64,000 bases of DNA from Nocardia panacis (GTDB lineage: Bacteria; Actinomycetota; Actinomycetes; Mycobacteriales; Mycobacteriaceae), in the NCBI RefSeq assembly GCF_003598715.1, contig NZ_QZFU01000055.1, positions 1 through 64,000 on the forward strand, written 5' to 3'. Positions 10,223 through 19,965 of the stretch are shown here, one piece after another. The notes beneath the pieces were generated by a model. That model made no database searches and was not told the origin of the DNA. It worked only from the letters and a program-made list of their open reading frames with translations. A program made the translations under genes and the position numbers. How positions within the stretch are numbered: position 1 is the first letter of the stretch; every line of letters starts with the position of its first letter.

Positions 10223-10394
10223 GACCTCACCTCCGCGCCGGATACCATCCCGCGCGGCGCGCGCTGTGCCTCGCTCACCTGCTCGCCTCCACTCGCATAG
10301 TTGTACATACGGTAGCCCCCCGCGCGCGACACGTCGCATGCCACGACTTCCGCCACGGTCGGTACGCGAAAGAATCAAATCACAGTCGCGCACG

Positions 10395-13091
10395 CTACGC
10401 GGCGTCCACCGCGACCACACCTCGCCTGATCGCACGCACCGACTTCGCGGCGGTGCTCGCGATCTCCGGATCATCTGCGGTGGAGTGGATCTGGTCGAGC
10501 AGGTCGATCACCTGGCGGCACCAGCGCACGAAATCGCCTGCGGAGAGCGGATTTCCCCGATCGCCACTGGCCAGCAGCGAATCGGCCAGACCGTCCCCGC
10601 GCGCCCATTTGTAAACGCCGGTGACGAATCCGACATCGGGTTCGCGGGTGGGCGGCAGCTTGTGCCGCGCCTCGTCGGCGCGTAACTCATCCCACACCTC
10701 GACGGTCGCGCCGACCGCGCGCCGAATCGGCGCGGTCGGACCGCTGACACCGAGGAAGCCGCTCTCCTGACGCGACTCGAACACCAGAATCGAGGCGACA
10801 CCGGCCAGTTCGGCCGGGCCGAGCCCGCGCCAGATACCGCGCCGTAGACATTCGGCGATCACCAGGTCGCTCTCGGCGTAGATGCGGGCCAGCCTACGAC
10901 CGTCGGCGGTGACCTCGCCCTCGTGCACGAATCCGCGCTCGTCGAGCAGCGCCAGAATCCGATCGAAGGTGCGGGCAAGGGAATTCGTGGTCGCGGCGAC
11001 CTTCTGACGCATGGTCTCGGTCTCGCGGCGCAGTCGGTTGTAGCGCTCGCCGATGCGGCTGAGCTGTTCGCGATCGGCGCGGTGGTGCGCGGGATGGGCG
11101 CGCAGACTGCGGCGCAACGTGGCCAATTCGCGGTCGTCGGCGGCCTCGGCGCGCCTGCCGCGCCGCTGCGTGCCCGGTGCCATGAATCCCGTATTGCGCA
11201 GGGCCGAGGCGAGATCGCTTCGGGTGCGCGCGGTGCGGTGATCGATGCGGCGCGGCAACCGCATCCGCCCCAGAGGCTGGGCCGGAGTCGGGAAATCGGC
11301 CACCGAGATCCGGCCCGCCCATTTGTCCTCGGTGAGCACCAGCGGACGCGGATCACCCGGTGTCGCATCGGGTTCCAGGATCACGGCCAGTCCGGCGCGG
11401 CGACCGGTGGGAATGGCCACCACATCACCGCGACGCAGCGCGACCAGCGCCTCCACCGCCGCACCCCTGCGGTCGGTGCGCCGCTGCTGCTCGAGCTGAC
11501 GTTCGCGCTGCTTGATCCGATCGCGCAGCGAAATATATTCCAGGAAGCCGCTTTCCGAGCCGCCGAGCTGATCGGCCAGACCGCGCAACTGCCCCTCGTT
11601 GCGCTCGATGCCGCGCACCAGCCCCACCACCGAGCGATCCGCCTGGAACTGGGCGAAGGAGCGCTCCAGCAGAGCGCGCGACTCGTCGGCGCCCATACGG
11701 TCGATCAGGTTGATCGACATGTTGTAGCCGGGCCGGAACGAACTGCGCAGCGGATAGGTGCGGGTGGAGGCCAGACCCGCGACCGCGCTGGTATCGACCT
11801 CCGGCTGCCACAGCACCACCGCGTGACCCTCGACATCGATACCGCGCCGCCCCGCCCGCCCGGTGAGCTGGGTGTATTCGCCGGGGGTCAATTCGGCGTG
11901 GGTCTCGCCGTTGAATTTCACCAGCCGCTCGAGCACCACGGTGCGCGCGGGCATATTGATGCCCAAAGCCAATGTCTCCGTGGCGAATACGGCCCGCACC
12001 AAACCGTTGACGAACAATTCCTCCACCGCGTGGCGGAAGGCGGGCAACATACCCGCGTGATGGGCGGCCAACCCGCGGTGCAGCGCCTCGCGCCACTCCC
12101 AATAGCCGAGCACCTCCAGATCCGCGCGCGGCAGATCGCCGGTGTGGCGCTCGATGATCGCGTCGATCGCGGCGGTGTCCTCCTCGCGGCTCAGCTCCAA
12201 CCGCGAACGCAGACACTGGGCCAGCGCGCCGTCACAACCCGCGCGGCTGAAGATGAAGGTGATGGCGGGCAGCAGGCCCTCCTCGTCCAGCTTGGCCAAC
12301 ACCTCCGGCCGAGGCAGCGGACGGAAATCGCGGCGCGGCCCGCCGCGACCACCACGACCCCAGGAATTCATTCGGTCCTGCTGTTCGCGGTGGCGGACGA
12401 AACGCACCAGATCCTCGTCGACCAGGACCTTCTGCTCCGAGGATTTCGCGTCGAACAGGTCGAACATGCGGCGACCGACCATGACGTGCTGCCACAGCGG
12501 CACCGGCCTGGTCTCGTCGACCACCACGGCGGTATCGCCGCGCACGGTCTCCATCCACGCGCCGAACTCTTCGGCATTGCTGACCGTCGCCGACAGGCTG
12601 ACCAGCCGCACATCCAGCGGCAGGTGCAGGATGACCTCCTCCCACACCGCGCCGCGGAACCGGTCCGCCAGGTAGTGCACCTCGTCCATCACCACGTAGG
12701 ACAGTCCGCGCAGCGCGTCGGAGGAGGCGTAGAGCATATTGCGCAGCACCTCGGTGGTCATCACGACCACCGGCGCGTCCGGGTTGATGGACTGATCCCC
12801 GGTGAGCAGACCCACCCGCTCCCGGCCGTACCGCTCGGTGAGATCGGCGAACTTCTGATTCGACAATGCCTTGATCGGTGTGGTGTAGAAGCACTTCCCC
12901 GAGGCGGCCAGCGCCAGATGCACCGCGAACTCGCCGACCACCGTCTTGCCCGCGCCGGTCGGCGCGCACACCAGCACGCTGTGCCCCTCTTCCAGCGCGG
13001 TGCACGCGGTGCGCTGGAAGGGGTCCAGCCGGAACTTCAACTGTGCGGAGAAGGTGGTCAGCTCGCCCGAATGCGACCGGTGATACGTCAC
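10395..13091 (-). CDS. helY: DEAD/DEAH-box RNA helicase HelY
   Basis: This 898-residue Ski2/Mtr4-like helicase matches the usual HelY length of about 900. In order: FQRTACTALEEGHSVLVCAPTGAGKT (Q-type motif and Walker A), TTPIKALSNQKF (Ia), VMDEVHYLAD (DEVH box), VSLSATVSNAEEF (III), helicase C domain with AVFATETLALGINMPA and YTQLTGRAGRRGID (VI), then a long C-terminal region with an arch and helical bundle (DSHCT-like). It is likely an ATP-dependent RNA helicase in RNA turnover. The GTG start lies 2 bp after the tatC stop, so the two genes are cotranscribed, as in mycobacteria. Confidence 0.93.
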   Translation of the reverse strand: MTYHRSHSGELTTFSAQLKFRLDPFQRTACTALEEGHSVLVCAPTGAGKTVVGEFAVHLALAASGKCFYTTPIKALSNQKFADLTERYGRERVGLLTGDQSINPDAPVVVMTTEVLRNMLYASSDALRGLSYVVMDEVHYLADRFRGAVWEEVILHLPLDVRLVSLSATVSNAEEFGAWMETVRGDTAVVVDETRPVPLWQHVMVGRRMFDLFDAKSSEQKVLVDEDLVRFVRHREQQDRMNSWGRGGRGGPRRDFRPLPRPEVLAKLDEEGLLPAITFIFSRAGCDGALAQCLRSRLELSREEDTAAIDAIIERHTGDLPRADLEVLGYWEWREALHRGLAAHHAGMLPAFRHAVEELFVNGLVRAVFATETLALGINMPARTVVLERLVKFNGETHAELTPGEYTQLTGRAGRRGIDVEGHAVVLWQPEVDTSAVAGLASTRTYPLRSSFRPGYNMSINLIDRMGADESRALLERSFAQFQADRSVVGLVRGIERNEGQLRGLADQLGGSESGFLEYISLRDRIKQRERQLEQQRRTDRRGAAVEALVALRRGDVVAIPTGRRAGLAVILEPDATPGDPRPLVLTEDKWAGRISVADFPTPAQPLGRMRLPRRIDHRTARTRSDLASALRNTGFMAPGTQRRGRRAEAADDRELATLRRSLRAHPAHHRADREQLSRIGERYNRLRRETETMRQKVAATTNSLARTFDRILALLDERGFVHEGEVTADGRRLARIYAESDLVIAECLRRGIWRGLGPAELAGVASILVFESRQESGFLGVSGPTAPIRRAVGATVEVWDELRADEARHKLPPTREPDVGFVTGVYKWARGDGLADSLLASGDRGNPLSAGDFVRWCRQVIDLLDQIHSTADDPEIASTAAKSVRAIRRGVVAVDAA

Positions 13092-13093
13092 CG

Positions 13094-14050
13094 TCAGAGG
13101 GTATCGGAGTAGTCCGACACCGACCGAGCGGATTTCTCGCGCGGATTCGTCAGGGATTCGGCGGGGGCGATCGGTTCGGGCGCGCCAATCTCCGAGGCTT
13201 GGTCATCGGCCAGTGCCGACAGACCCTCGGCCTGCGCGCGGCGGGCACGGCGGCGGTCGTTGAACCGGGAGAACTGAATGGCCACCTCGAACAGCAACGT
13301 CAGCGCGAAAGCCAGCGCCAACATGGAGAACGGGTCCTGCGGGGTGACGATGGCCGCGAAGACGAACAGGCCGAAGGTGATGCCGCGCCGCCACTTCTTC
13401 AGCTTCTCGTAGCTGAGCACGCCGACCATATTCAGTCCGACGATGATCAGCGGCGTCTCGAAGCTCACCCCGAAGATGACCAGCAGCCGAATGATGAAGC
13501 TGAAGTACTGCGTACCGCTGAGCGCGGTGATCTGGACGTTGTTGCCGATCGTCATCAGGAACGACAGCGCGTGCGCCACAACGAAATACGCCAGCAGCGC
13601 ACCGGTGAGGAACAGGAGGCTGCCGAAGGAGACGAAGCTGACGGCGTACTTGCGCTCCTTGCTGTACAGGCCCGGCGTGATGAACGCCCACAGCTGATAC
13701 AGCCAGATCGGCGCGGCCAGCACGATTCCGGCCGTCATGCCGACCTTCAGGCGCAGCGTGAACTGTTCGAACGGGGCGGTGGCCAGCAGCCTGCACGCAC
13801 CGTCGGGACTCAGCGCGGCGCGCGAGGAGGAGGGTAGCGCGCAGTAGGGTCCGCGCAGGATCTCACCCAGCGACTCCAGGCCGAAGAGCGAGTACTCGTA
13901 CCAGATGAACCCGAAGATCGTGGTGACCACGATGGCCGCGAGGGAGACCAGCAGCCGATAGCGCAGTTCGTGCAGGTGCTCGACCAGCGACATGGTGCCG
14001 TCTGGATTCGTCCTGCGCCTGCTGCGCCGGGGATCGAACGGAATTCGCAT
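13094..14050 (-). CDS. tatC: Sec-independent translocase subunit TatC
   Basis: This 318-residue polytopic membrane protein is the twin-arginine signal-peptide receptor of the Tat export system. The N-terminal [18 protein letters not shown] is the hallmark TatC motif, followed by six hydrophobic segments (for example [21 protein letters not shown] and [24 protein letters not shown]). FEVPL-type loop residues appear as [20 protein letters not shown] charged 60-residue cytosolic tail ([15 protein letters not shown]) extends the C-terminus. It is followed by helY and preceded by tatA; the two tat genes are separated by 82 bp. Confidence 0.95.
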   Translation of the reverse strand: MRIPFDPRRSRRRTNPDGTMSLVEHLHELRYRLLVSLAAIVVTTIFGFIWYEYSLFGLESLGEILRGPYCALPSSSRAALSPDGACRLLATAPFEQFTLRLKVGMTAGIVLAAPIWLYQLWAFITPGLYSKERKYAVSFVSFGSLLFLTGALLAYFVVAHALSFLMTIGNNVQITALSGTQYFSFIIRLLVIFGVSFETPLIIVGLNMVGVLSYEKLKKWRRGITFGLFVFAAIVTPQDPFSMLALAFALTLLFEVAIQFSRFNDRRRARRAQAEGLSALADDQASEIGAPEPIAPAESLTNPREKSARSVSDYSDTL

Positions 14051-14132
14051 GATGGTGTGGGTGCCCCTGTGAGGTATCGCGGCGCGCGGAAGAGAGATGG
14101 GCCTTTACCCATCCCTTCGATGCGAGTCGCGA

Positions 14133-14417
14133 CTAGATCGACTTCGGCTCGCCGTGGGGCTGCGCGGTCGGCTGGGTCACCGTGGGCTGAACCTGCGGCG
14201 CGGCGGGCAATTCCGCCGCGGGGGCCGGAGCCGCCGGAGTCTGGGGTGCCGCGTTCTGGGGAGCACCGCCTTCGCTCTGCATCTGGGTGACCTCGGTCTT
14301 GAAGATGCGCAGCGACTTGCCCAGGCTGCGGGCCGCGTCGGGCATCCGCTTCGCGCCGAAGAACAGCACGAACACGGCCGCGATGATCAGCCAGTGCCAG
14401 ATGCTCAAACTGCCCAT
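14133..14417 (-). CDS. tatA: Twin-arginine translocase pore subunit TatA
   Basis: This 94-residue protein has a single N-terminal membrane helix ([23 protein letters not shown]), the [22 protein letters not shown] hinge and amphipathic helix typical of TatA, and a Pro/Ala/Gln-rich cytoplasmic tail. It oligomerises to form the Tat conduit with TatC encoded just downstream. The ATG at 14417 has GGAGG upstream. The 178 bp upstream of it, after the ketopantoate-reductase-like gene, contain an inverted repeat and probably a promoter. Confidence 0.93.
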   Translation of the reverse strand: MGSLSIWHWLIIAAVFVLFFGAKRMPDAARSLGKSLRIFKTEVTQMQSEGGAPQNAAPQTPAAPAPAAELPAAPQVQPTVTQPTAQPHGEPKSI

Positions 14418-14484
14418 GATTCAACCTCCAGAGACTGTGGCGTGCGGGGGTGCCCGCACCGGGCGGCGGGACGCGAGCATGCGT

Positions 14485-14514
14485 AACTATCACGTCCGAC
14501 CACCTGCGATAGTT
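14485..14514. promoter_or_regulatory. Inverted repeat upstream of tatA
   Basis: AACTATC (14485-14491) and GATAGTT (14508-14514) form perfect 7-bp arms separated by 16 bp. They lie 68-97 bp before the tatA start, in the only sizeable gap between pafABC and tatAC. It could be an operator or part of a promoter for tatA-tatC-helY. No known consensus is recognised. Confidence 0.35.
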
Positions 14515-14595
14515 CAGATGCTACCGGACCGCGACATGCGTGAACTCCCCCGCCGGCGCGGATTCGCCGCCGATGCGCAGATGTTTGCCAGGTGT

Positions 14596-15624
14596 TCAAT
14601 TCCGGCCCCTGTTCTCGGCATCGCGCAGTTGCCCGAGCAGGTCGGGTCCGCTCCAGCGGCGCGGGTCGCCCTGTTCGGCGGCCACCACCAGTTCGATGAG
14701 CCGCGCATTGACCGGGGTCGGCAGGTCGACCATCGCGCCGAGACCCACGATCTCGCCGCAGAGCCAGGAGATCTCGGTGCGCCGCCCCAGCGCCAGATCG
14801 TCGGCCATCGACGAACGGGCCTGCGGATCGATCGCGAGCACCTGCCCGGCCACCCGGCCGAACACCGCGTCCGGCACGGTGAGCAGCCGCGCGAACACCG
14901 CCGGCGGGAGCGGGGTGAGCCTGGCGGGCCGAATCCGCGCCCTCCGCATCGCCGCCAACGCCTCGAGCTGGGTCAATGACAGGCAGCGGCGGTAGTCGCG
15001 ATCGGCGAGTTCGGAGCGCAGCGGCACACCGGACAGGGCGTTGATCGGATTGTTCAAGTTGAGCAGGAGTTTGGCCCACTGCACGGGAAGCAGATCGCGG
15101 TGCGGGCGCGGACCGAGTCCGGCGGCATCGAACAGCGGGAGAAAGGGGTCGAGGCCGGGATCGGCCCGCACCGCGAGCCCACCGCCGGTGCCGCGATGGA
15201 ACAGACCGGGACCCTGACGCACCACATTGAACATCACCATGCCGGCGAGCACCGCGCAGGCGGGCAGGATCTCCCGGATCACCGCGTCGTTGCCGATCCC
15301 GTTCTGCAGGCTCAGCACCACCGCGCCGGGTTCGATCCGGCCGATCAGCGTGCGCACGGCCGACGCGGTATCCGCCGACTTCACCGTGACCAGCACCAGA
15401 TCCCGCGCGCCGATCGCCGGTGGCTCCGTCGCCACCCGGAACTGCCCGCCGGACACCGGCACCGCACCACCGTCGAGATCGGTGAGCCGCAGCCCGGACT
15501 CGACGATCTCCCCCAGCATCCGAGGCCGCCCGACAAAGGTGACCTCCGCCCCCGACGCCGCCAACTTGCCACCCACGAACACCCCGACGCTGCCCGCGCC
15601 GAGCACCACCACCCGTCCGGTCAC
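14596..15624 (-). CDS. Ketopantoate reductase-like (ApbA/PanE) oxidoreductase
   Basis: This 342-residue NADPH-dependent 2-oxoacid reductase family protein begins VVVLGAGSVGVFVGGKLAASGAEVTFVGR, the Rossmann GxGxxG. It continues with VTVKSADTASAVR and VVLSLQNGIGNDAVI, and the catalytic Lys lies in WAKLLLNLNNPINALSGVPL. The second domain contains the SSMADDLALGRRTEISWLCGEIV signature shared with PanE. It would reduce 2-dehydropantoate or a related 2-oxoacid. The GTG start overlaps the pafC stop as GTGA, so it is coupled to pafC. In mycobacteria pafC is followed directly by tatA, so this gene looks like an addition to the operon. Confidence 0.85.
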   Translation of the reverse strand: MTGRVVVLGAGSVGVFVGGKLAASGAEVTFVGRPRMLGEIVESGLRLTDLDGGAVPVSGGQFRVATEPPAIGARDLVLVTVKSADTASAVRTLIGRIEPGAVVLSLQNGIGNDAVIREILPACAVLAGMVMFNVVRQGPGLFHRGTGGGLAVRADPGLDPFLPLFDAAGLGPRPHRDLLPVQWAKLLLNLNNPINALSGVPLRSELADRDYRRCLSLTQLEALAAMRRARIRPARLTPLPPAVFARLLTVPDAVFGRVAGQVLAIDPQARSSMADDLALGRRTEISWLCGEIVGLGAMVDLPTPVNARLIELVVAAEQGDPRRWSGPDLLGQLRDAENRGRN

Positions 15625-16601
15625 GCCTGGTCGACCCCGTTCAGCCCGGCCGCCTCGTAGGCGGCCAGCGCCGCCTGCGACCGCTCCCGCACCGCCGCCA
15701 CCAATTCCGGCGGGCCGAGCACCTCGACACCGGATCCGAAGCCGAGCAGCAGCCGCGCCATCCAATCCAGCGTGGCGAAGCGCATGGTCGCCTCGATATC
15801 GCCGCCGGGGAGCACGGCGACCTTGTTCATCGGGTACTGATCGAGCACCCAGCCATAGTCGGCCTGAATCCGCAAGCGCGCCAAAGGAACCGCCGGATCG
15901 TCCTGGAACAGGTCCAGTGCGGTGGCATCCTCGGCGGCGTGATCGGGCGGGCGGGCGGGTTCGGCCAGTTCGGTGGCCGCCTCGATGCGATCGAAGCGGA
16001 AAAGTCGCACGCCCTCGGCCTCCCGGCACCAAGCCTGCAGGTAACTGTTGTTGTCCACCAGCACGATTCGGATCGGGTCCACCACCCGCTCGGTGACCAG
16101 GTCGCGGCTGGCCGAGTAGTACACCAGCCGCAGCGCGCGATGGCGCGAGACCGCGGCGCGCACGGTTGTCACCGCGGGAGCTTCCACGGGCGCGCTATCG
16201 ACAATGGCCACCGTCGATTCGCCGACGATGGCCGCCTCGATCTTGGCGATCGCCGCGTACGCGGCCGTCGGATCCACCATGCCGGGCATACCCACGATCG
16301 AGCGCAACGCCACCAGCAGCGCCGTCGCCTCGGTGGAGGTCAGCCGCAGCGGGCGGTCGATCCCGGCGGAGAAGGTGACCTCGATACTCTCCTCGGAGAA
16401 CGACAGGTCGATCAGGTCGCCCGGACCGTACCCCGGCAACCCGCACATCCACAGTTGATTGAGATCGCTCATCAACTGCTTGGTGCTGACACCCAGATCC
16501 TCGGCGGCCTCGGCCGCACCGATACCCGGATTGGCGATGAAGTACGGGATCATATTCAGCAGCCGCGAAAGCCGCACGGACAGCCGGGAATTCGCGCTCA
16601 T
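15621..16601 (-). CDS. pafC: WYL-domain regulator PafC
   Basis: This 326-residue protein has an N-terminal HTH (LLNMIPYFIANPGIGAAEAAEDLGVSTKQLMSDLNQLWMCG) and a WYL ligand-sensing domain (YYSASRDLVTERVVDPIRIVLVDNNSYLQAWC, then RLFRFDRIEAA). A WCX-like C-terminus follows. With PafB it forms the heteromeric activator that drives RecA/LexA-independent DNA-damage genes in mycobacteria. The ATG at 16601 overlaps the pafB stop as ATGA. The usual WYL triad reads DNNSYLQAW here, close to the PafC variant. Confidence 0.92.
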   Translation of the reverse strand: MSANSRLSVRLSRLLNMIPYFIANPGIGAAEAAEDLGVSTKQLMSDLNQLWMCGLPGYGPGDLIDLSFSEESIEVTFSAGIDRPLRLTSTEATALLVALRSIVGMPGMVDPTAAYAAIAKIEAAIVGESTVAIVDSAPVEAPAVTTVRAAVSRHRALRLVYYSASRDLVTERVVDPIRIVLVDNNSYLQAWCREAEGVRLFRFDRIEAATELAEPARPPDHAAEDATALDLFQDDPAVPLARLRIQADYGWVLDQYPMNKVAVLPGGDIEATMRFATLDWMARLLLGFGSGVEVLGPPELVAAVRERSQAALAAYEAAGLNGVDQA

Positions 16602-17593
16602 GCCGAGACCTCCGTATGGTCGAACACCGAGCGCAGCCTGGCGATGACATCGGCGCGCAACGCCGCCGGTTCGAGCACCACCGCGTCCGGCCCCAGACCG
16701 GTGATCAACCGGGCCACCCAATCGTGCGAACGCACCGGTAGTTCCAGCACCGCACCGGAGCGCCCGCCGATGGCGCGTTCGGCCACCACCGTGCCTGCCC
16801 GACGCAACTCGCGCCCACGCCGCTCGGCCACCCACACCGTGGCCGAACCGGTGACCGGCGCCGAACCCGTCACCCTGGCCACGATCGCGCGCAGATCCAC
16901 ACCCTCCGGCTTGTGCACGGTATTCACCGGGCCGTAGGCGGTGATGTCCTCGCCGATCCGGGACAGCCGGAAGGTGCGCACCGCGTCGCGCTGCCGATCG
17001 TGCCCCACCAGATACCAGCGCCCGTGATGGGTGACCACACCCCACGGCTCCACATCGCGCATCAGATACGGGGCGTTGATCGCGCCACGATGCTCGAAGC
17101 GCACCGCCTGCCCGGCGTCGATGGCCGCCAGCAATTTGCCGAGCACCGGCTCCGACCCTCGGGTGCGAGCCGGGACCGCGGGCACCGAGGCCACCGCGGC
17201 ATCGGTCTCCACGTGGATCCCGGCGGCCCGCAGCTTGAGCAGCGCACCCTCCGCGGCCGCCGCCAACTCCGGCGACTCCCACATCTGCACCGCCACCGCG
17301 ACCGCCGCCGCCTCCGCGCTGTTCAGATCGATCTCGGGAAGTTCGTAGGCATCCCGGTTGATCCGGTACCCCTCCGCCGTCGAATACCGGCTCACCGGAC
17401 CCATTTCCAGCGGAATGCCCAGATCGCGCAGTTCATTCTTGTCCCGCTCGAACATTCGGCTGAACGCCTCGTCGCTGACCGAGTCCTCATAGCCCGCGAC
17501 GGATTCCCTGATCCGCTCGGCGGTCAGAAACTGCCGGGTCGACAGCAGCGCGATGACCAGATTCATCAAACGCTCGACCTTGGTTATCGCCAC
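16598..17593 (-). CDS. pafB: WYL-domain regulator PafB
   Basis: This 331-residue partner of PafC begins AITKVERLMNLVIALLSTRQFLTAERIRESVAGY (wHTH), followed by FSRMFERDKNELRDLGIPLE and a WYL core with VEPWGVVTHHGRWYLVGHDRQRDAVRTFRLSRI, the canonical GRWYLVG. I chose the GTG at 17593 because it reproduces the recalled mycobacterial N-terminus. An upstream in-frame start would add 18 residues without similarity. No strong Shine-Dalgarno is visible. It sits 69 bp downstream of pafA and is coupled to pafC by a 4-bp overlap. Confidence 0.9.
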   Translation of the reverse strand: MAITKVERLMNLVIALLSTRQFLTAERIRESVAGYEDSVSDEAFSRMFERDKNELRDLGIPLEMGPVSRYSTAEGYRINRDAYELPEIDLNSAEAAAVAVAVQMWESPELAAAAEGALLKLRAAGIHVETDAAVASVPAVPARTRGSEPVLGKLLAAIDAGQAVRFEHRGAINAPYLMRDVEPWGVVTHHGRWYLVGHDRQRDAVRTFRLSRIGEDITAYGPVNTVHKPEGVDLRAIVARVTGSAPVTGSATVWVAERRGRELRRAGTVVAERAIGGRSGAVLELPVRSHDWVARLITGLGPDAVVLEPAALRADVIARLRSVFDHTEVSA

Positions 17594-17662
17594 CCGATAG
17601 AGGGTAATCCGCGTGCCCCGGCCGGTGCGCGGCGGCGCGCGAATCACCCGACCGGGGGTAGC

Positions 17663-19021
17663 TCACATGGAGGCGATGAGCCGATCGACCCGCTCGTCCA
17701 CCGAGCGGAACGGGTCCTTGCACAGCACCGTGCGCTGGGCCTGATCGTTGAGCTTCAGGTGCACCCAGTCGACGGTGAAATCGCGGCCCGCCTCCTGCGC
17801 GGCGGTGATGAAATCACCGCGCAGCTTGGCCCTGGTGGTCTGCGGCGGGGTATCGACGGCGGCGTCGACCGCCTCGTCCTCGGTGATCCGCTTGGCCAGA
17901 CCCTTGCGCTGCAGCAGGTCGAACACGCCGCGGCCGCGCTTGATGTCGTGGTAGGCCAGATCCAACTGGGCGATCTTCGGATCGGACAGATCCATGTTGT
18001 AGCGGTCCTGGTAGCGCTGGAACAGCTTGCGCTTGATCACCCAGTCGATCTCGGTGTCGACCTTGGCGAAATCCTGGGCCTCCACCGCGTCGAGGGTGCG
18101 GCCCCACAGGTCCACCACCTGGTCGATCTGGGGGTCGCGGTCGCGGTTGCGCAGATGTTCGACCGCGCGGGTGTAGTACTCGCGCTGGATCTCGAGCGCA
18201 CTGGCCTGCCGACCGCCCGCCAACCGCACCGGGCGGCGACCGGTCAGATCGTGCGACACCTCGCGGATCGCGCGAATCGGATTGTCCAGGGCAAAATCTC
18301 GGAACGAGACGCCCGCCTCGATCATCTCCAGCACCAGGCCTGCGGTGCCGACCTTGAGCATGGTGGTGGTCTCGGACATGTTCGAATCGCCGACGATCAC
18401 ATGCAGGCGACGGTACTTCTCGGCGTCGGCGTGCGGCTCGTCACGGGTATTGATGATCGGACGCGACCGGGTGGTGGCCGAGGACACGCCCTCCCAGATG
18501 TGCTCGGCGCGCTGGGACAGACAGAAGGTGGCCGCCTTGGGCGTCTGGAGCACCTTGCCCGCGCCGCAGATCAACTGGCGGGTAACCAGGAACGGCAGCA
18601 GCACATCGGAGATCCTGGAGAACTCCCCAGCCCGCACCACGAGGAAATTCTCGTGGCAGCCGTAGGAGTTGCCCGCGGAATCGGTGTTGTTCTTGAACAG
18701 GTAGATATCGCCACCGATACCCTCCTCCGCCAACCGCTGCTCGGCATCGATCAGCAATTCCTCCAGCACCCGCTCACCCGCGCGATCGTGGGTGACCAAT
18801 TGGTGCAAACTGTCGCACTCGGCCGTGGCGTACTCCGGATGCGACCCGACATCCAGGTAGAGTCGAGCACCGTTGCGGAGGAATACGTTCGAGCTACGGC
18901 CCCAGGACACCACCCGCCGGAAAAGGTACCGGGCCACCTCGTCGGGGGACAGCCGACGGTGACCGTGGAAGGTGCACGTAACACCGAATTCGGTCTCGAT
19001 CCCCATGATTCGTCGCTGCAC
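17663..19021 (-). CDS. pafA: Pup--protein ligase PafA
   Basis: This 452-residue glutamine-synthetase-like ligase forms the isopeptide bond between the C-terminal Glu of Pup and substrate lysines, using ATP. The N-terminus [16 protein letters not shown] carries the metal-binding Glu9, and [17 protein letters not shown] carries the catalytic Asp57. [19 protein letters not shown] and [31 protein letters not shown] are conserved nucleotide and substrate loops. Length is identical to mycobacterial PafA. The start is the GTG at 19021. A strong hairpin between prcA and this gene suggests separate transcription from pup-prcBA. Confidence 0.97.
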   Translation of the reverse strand: MQRRIMGIETEFGVTCTFHGHRRLSPDEVARYLFRRVVSWGRSSNVFLRNGARLYLDVGSHPEYATAECDSLHQLVTHDRAGERVLEELLIDAEQRLAEEGIGGDIYLFKNNTDSAGNSYGCHENFLVVRAGEFSRISDVLLPFLVTRQLICGAGKVLQTPKAATFCLSQRAEHIWEGVSSATTRSRPIINTRDEPHADAEKYRRLHVIVGDSNMSETTTMLKVGTAGLVLEMIEAGVSFRDFALDNPIRAIREVSHDLTGRRPVRLAGGRQASALEIQREYYTRAVEHLRNRDRDPQIDQVVDLWGRTLDAVEAQDFAKVDTEIDWVIKRKLFQRYQDRYNMDLSDPKIAQLDLAYHDIKRGRGVFDLLQRKGLAKRITEDEAVDAAVDTPPQTTRAKLRGDFITAAQEAGRDFTVDWVHLKLNDQAQRTVLCKDPFRSVDERVDRLIASM

Positions 19022-19141
19022 CCTTTCGACATTACAGCCATGTCATGCGGTTTCGTGGGGCTGCGGAGAACCGGGATGCATACGTCTTCACAACGATTTG
19101 GGCGGGATGTGCGGATTTCCACCGGCCGCCCAGACGCCCGA

Positions 19142-19177
19142 CAGGGGTCCGCGACACCCGTGTTTCGCGGACCCCTG
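19142..19177 (-). terminator. Hairpin terminator after prcA
   Basis: CAGGGGTCCGCG (19142-19153) pairs perfectly with CGCGGACCCCTG (19166-19177), a 12-bp GC-rich stem with a 12-nt loop that may itself partly pair (ACAC/GTGT). It starts 9 bp downstream of the prcA stop and lies about 120 bp before the pafA start. No T-tract follows, which is common for actinobacterial intrinsic terminators. It should end or attenuate the pup-prcB-prcA transcript. Confidence 0.75.
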
Positions 19178-19185
19178 CGGGGAAA

Positions 19186-19965
19186 CTACTCGGCCGGCTT
19201 CTCCTTGGCCTCGCCCTTCGATTCCGGCTCGGCCTTGCTCTTGGCCTTGCCCTTCGCCGGGGCGAGCAACTGCTCGAGCTGGGCATTGGTGATCCGGCGG
19301 AAGGCGCGACGCGGCCGGGCCTGATCCAGCGTGGCCACCTCGAGCGAGCTCACACCGAGACCGCGCTTGTCCTTGTCGGAACCCTCCGGAATACCGGCCT
19401 GTAGGGCCTTCACCGCGACGCCGACGGCGGCGGCCAGATCCAGGCCGGGCTTATAGGAGGCCTTCAAGGCCGTGAGGATCGGATCGGTAGTGCCACCCAT
19501 GACCACATATTCGCGCTCATCCACGATGGATCCGTCGAAGGTGATCCGGTACAGCACCGAATTGCTGCCCTGCTCGGGATAGCCCACCTCGGCGACGCAG
19601 ATCTCCACCTCGTAGGGTTTGAGCTGATCGGTGAAGATGGTGCCCAGCAACTGGGCGTACCCATTGGCCAGGGCCCGACCGGTGACATCGCGCCGGTCGT
19701 AGGCGTAGCCGCGCAGGTCGGCGCGCAGGATGCCGTCCCGGCGCAGATTCTCGAACTCGTTGTACTTGCCGACCGCGGCGAATCCGACCCGGTCGTACAG
19801 TTCGCTCACCTTGTGCAGGGTGGCCGAGGGATTCTCGGCCACGAACAGCACACCCTTGTCGTAGACCAGCACGACGACGCTGCGCCCGCGGGCGATGCCC
19901 TTGCGCGCCAGCTCGGTCTTATCGCGCATGATCTGTTCGGCCGACGCGTAGTACGGCAATGTCAT
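19186..19965 (-). CDS. prcA: 20S proteasome alpha subunit PrcA
   Basis: This 259-residue alpha-ring subunit gates the 20S core particle. [35 protein letters not shown] is the typical gate and first helix, followed by the Ntn-hydrolase fold without a catalytic Thr ([23 protein letters not shown]). The C-terminus is a Lys/Glu-rich low-complexity tail (from about residue 236, [22 protein letters not shown] in pattern), making it slightly longer than the mycobacterial protein. The ATG at 19965 overlaps the prcB stop as ATGA, so alpha and beta are translationally coupled. Confidence 0.96.
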   Translation of the reverse strand: MTLPYYASAEQIMRDKTELARKGIARGRSVVVLVYDKGVLFVAENPSATLHKVSELYDRVGFAAVGKYNEFENLRRDGILRADLRGYAYDRRDVTGRALANGYAQLLGTIFTDQLKPYEVEICVAEVGYPEQGSNSVLYRITFDGSIVDEREYVVMGGTTDPILTALKASYKPGLDLAAAVGVAVKALQAGIPEGSDKDKRGLGVSSLEVATLDQARPRRAFRRITNAQLEQLLAPAKGKAKSKAEPESKGEAKEKPAE

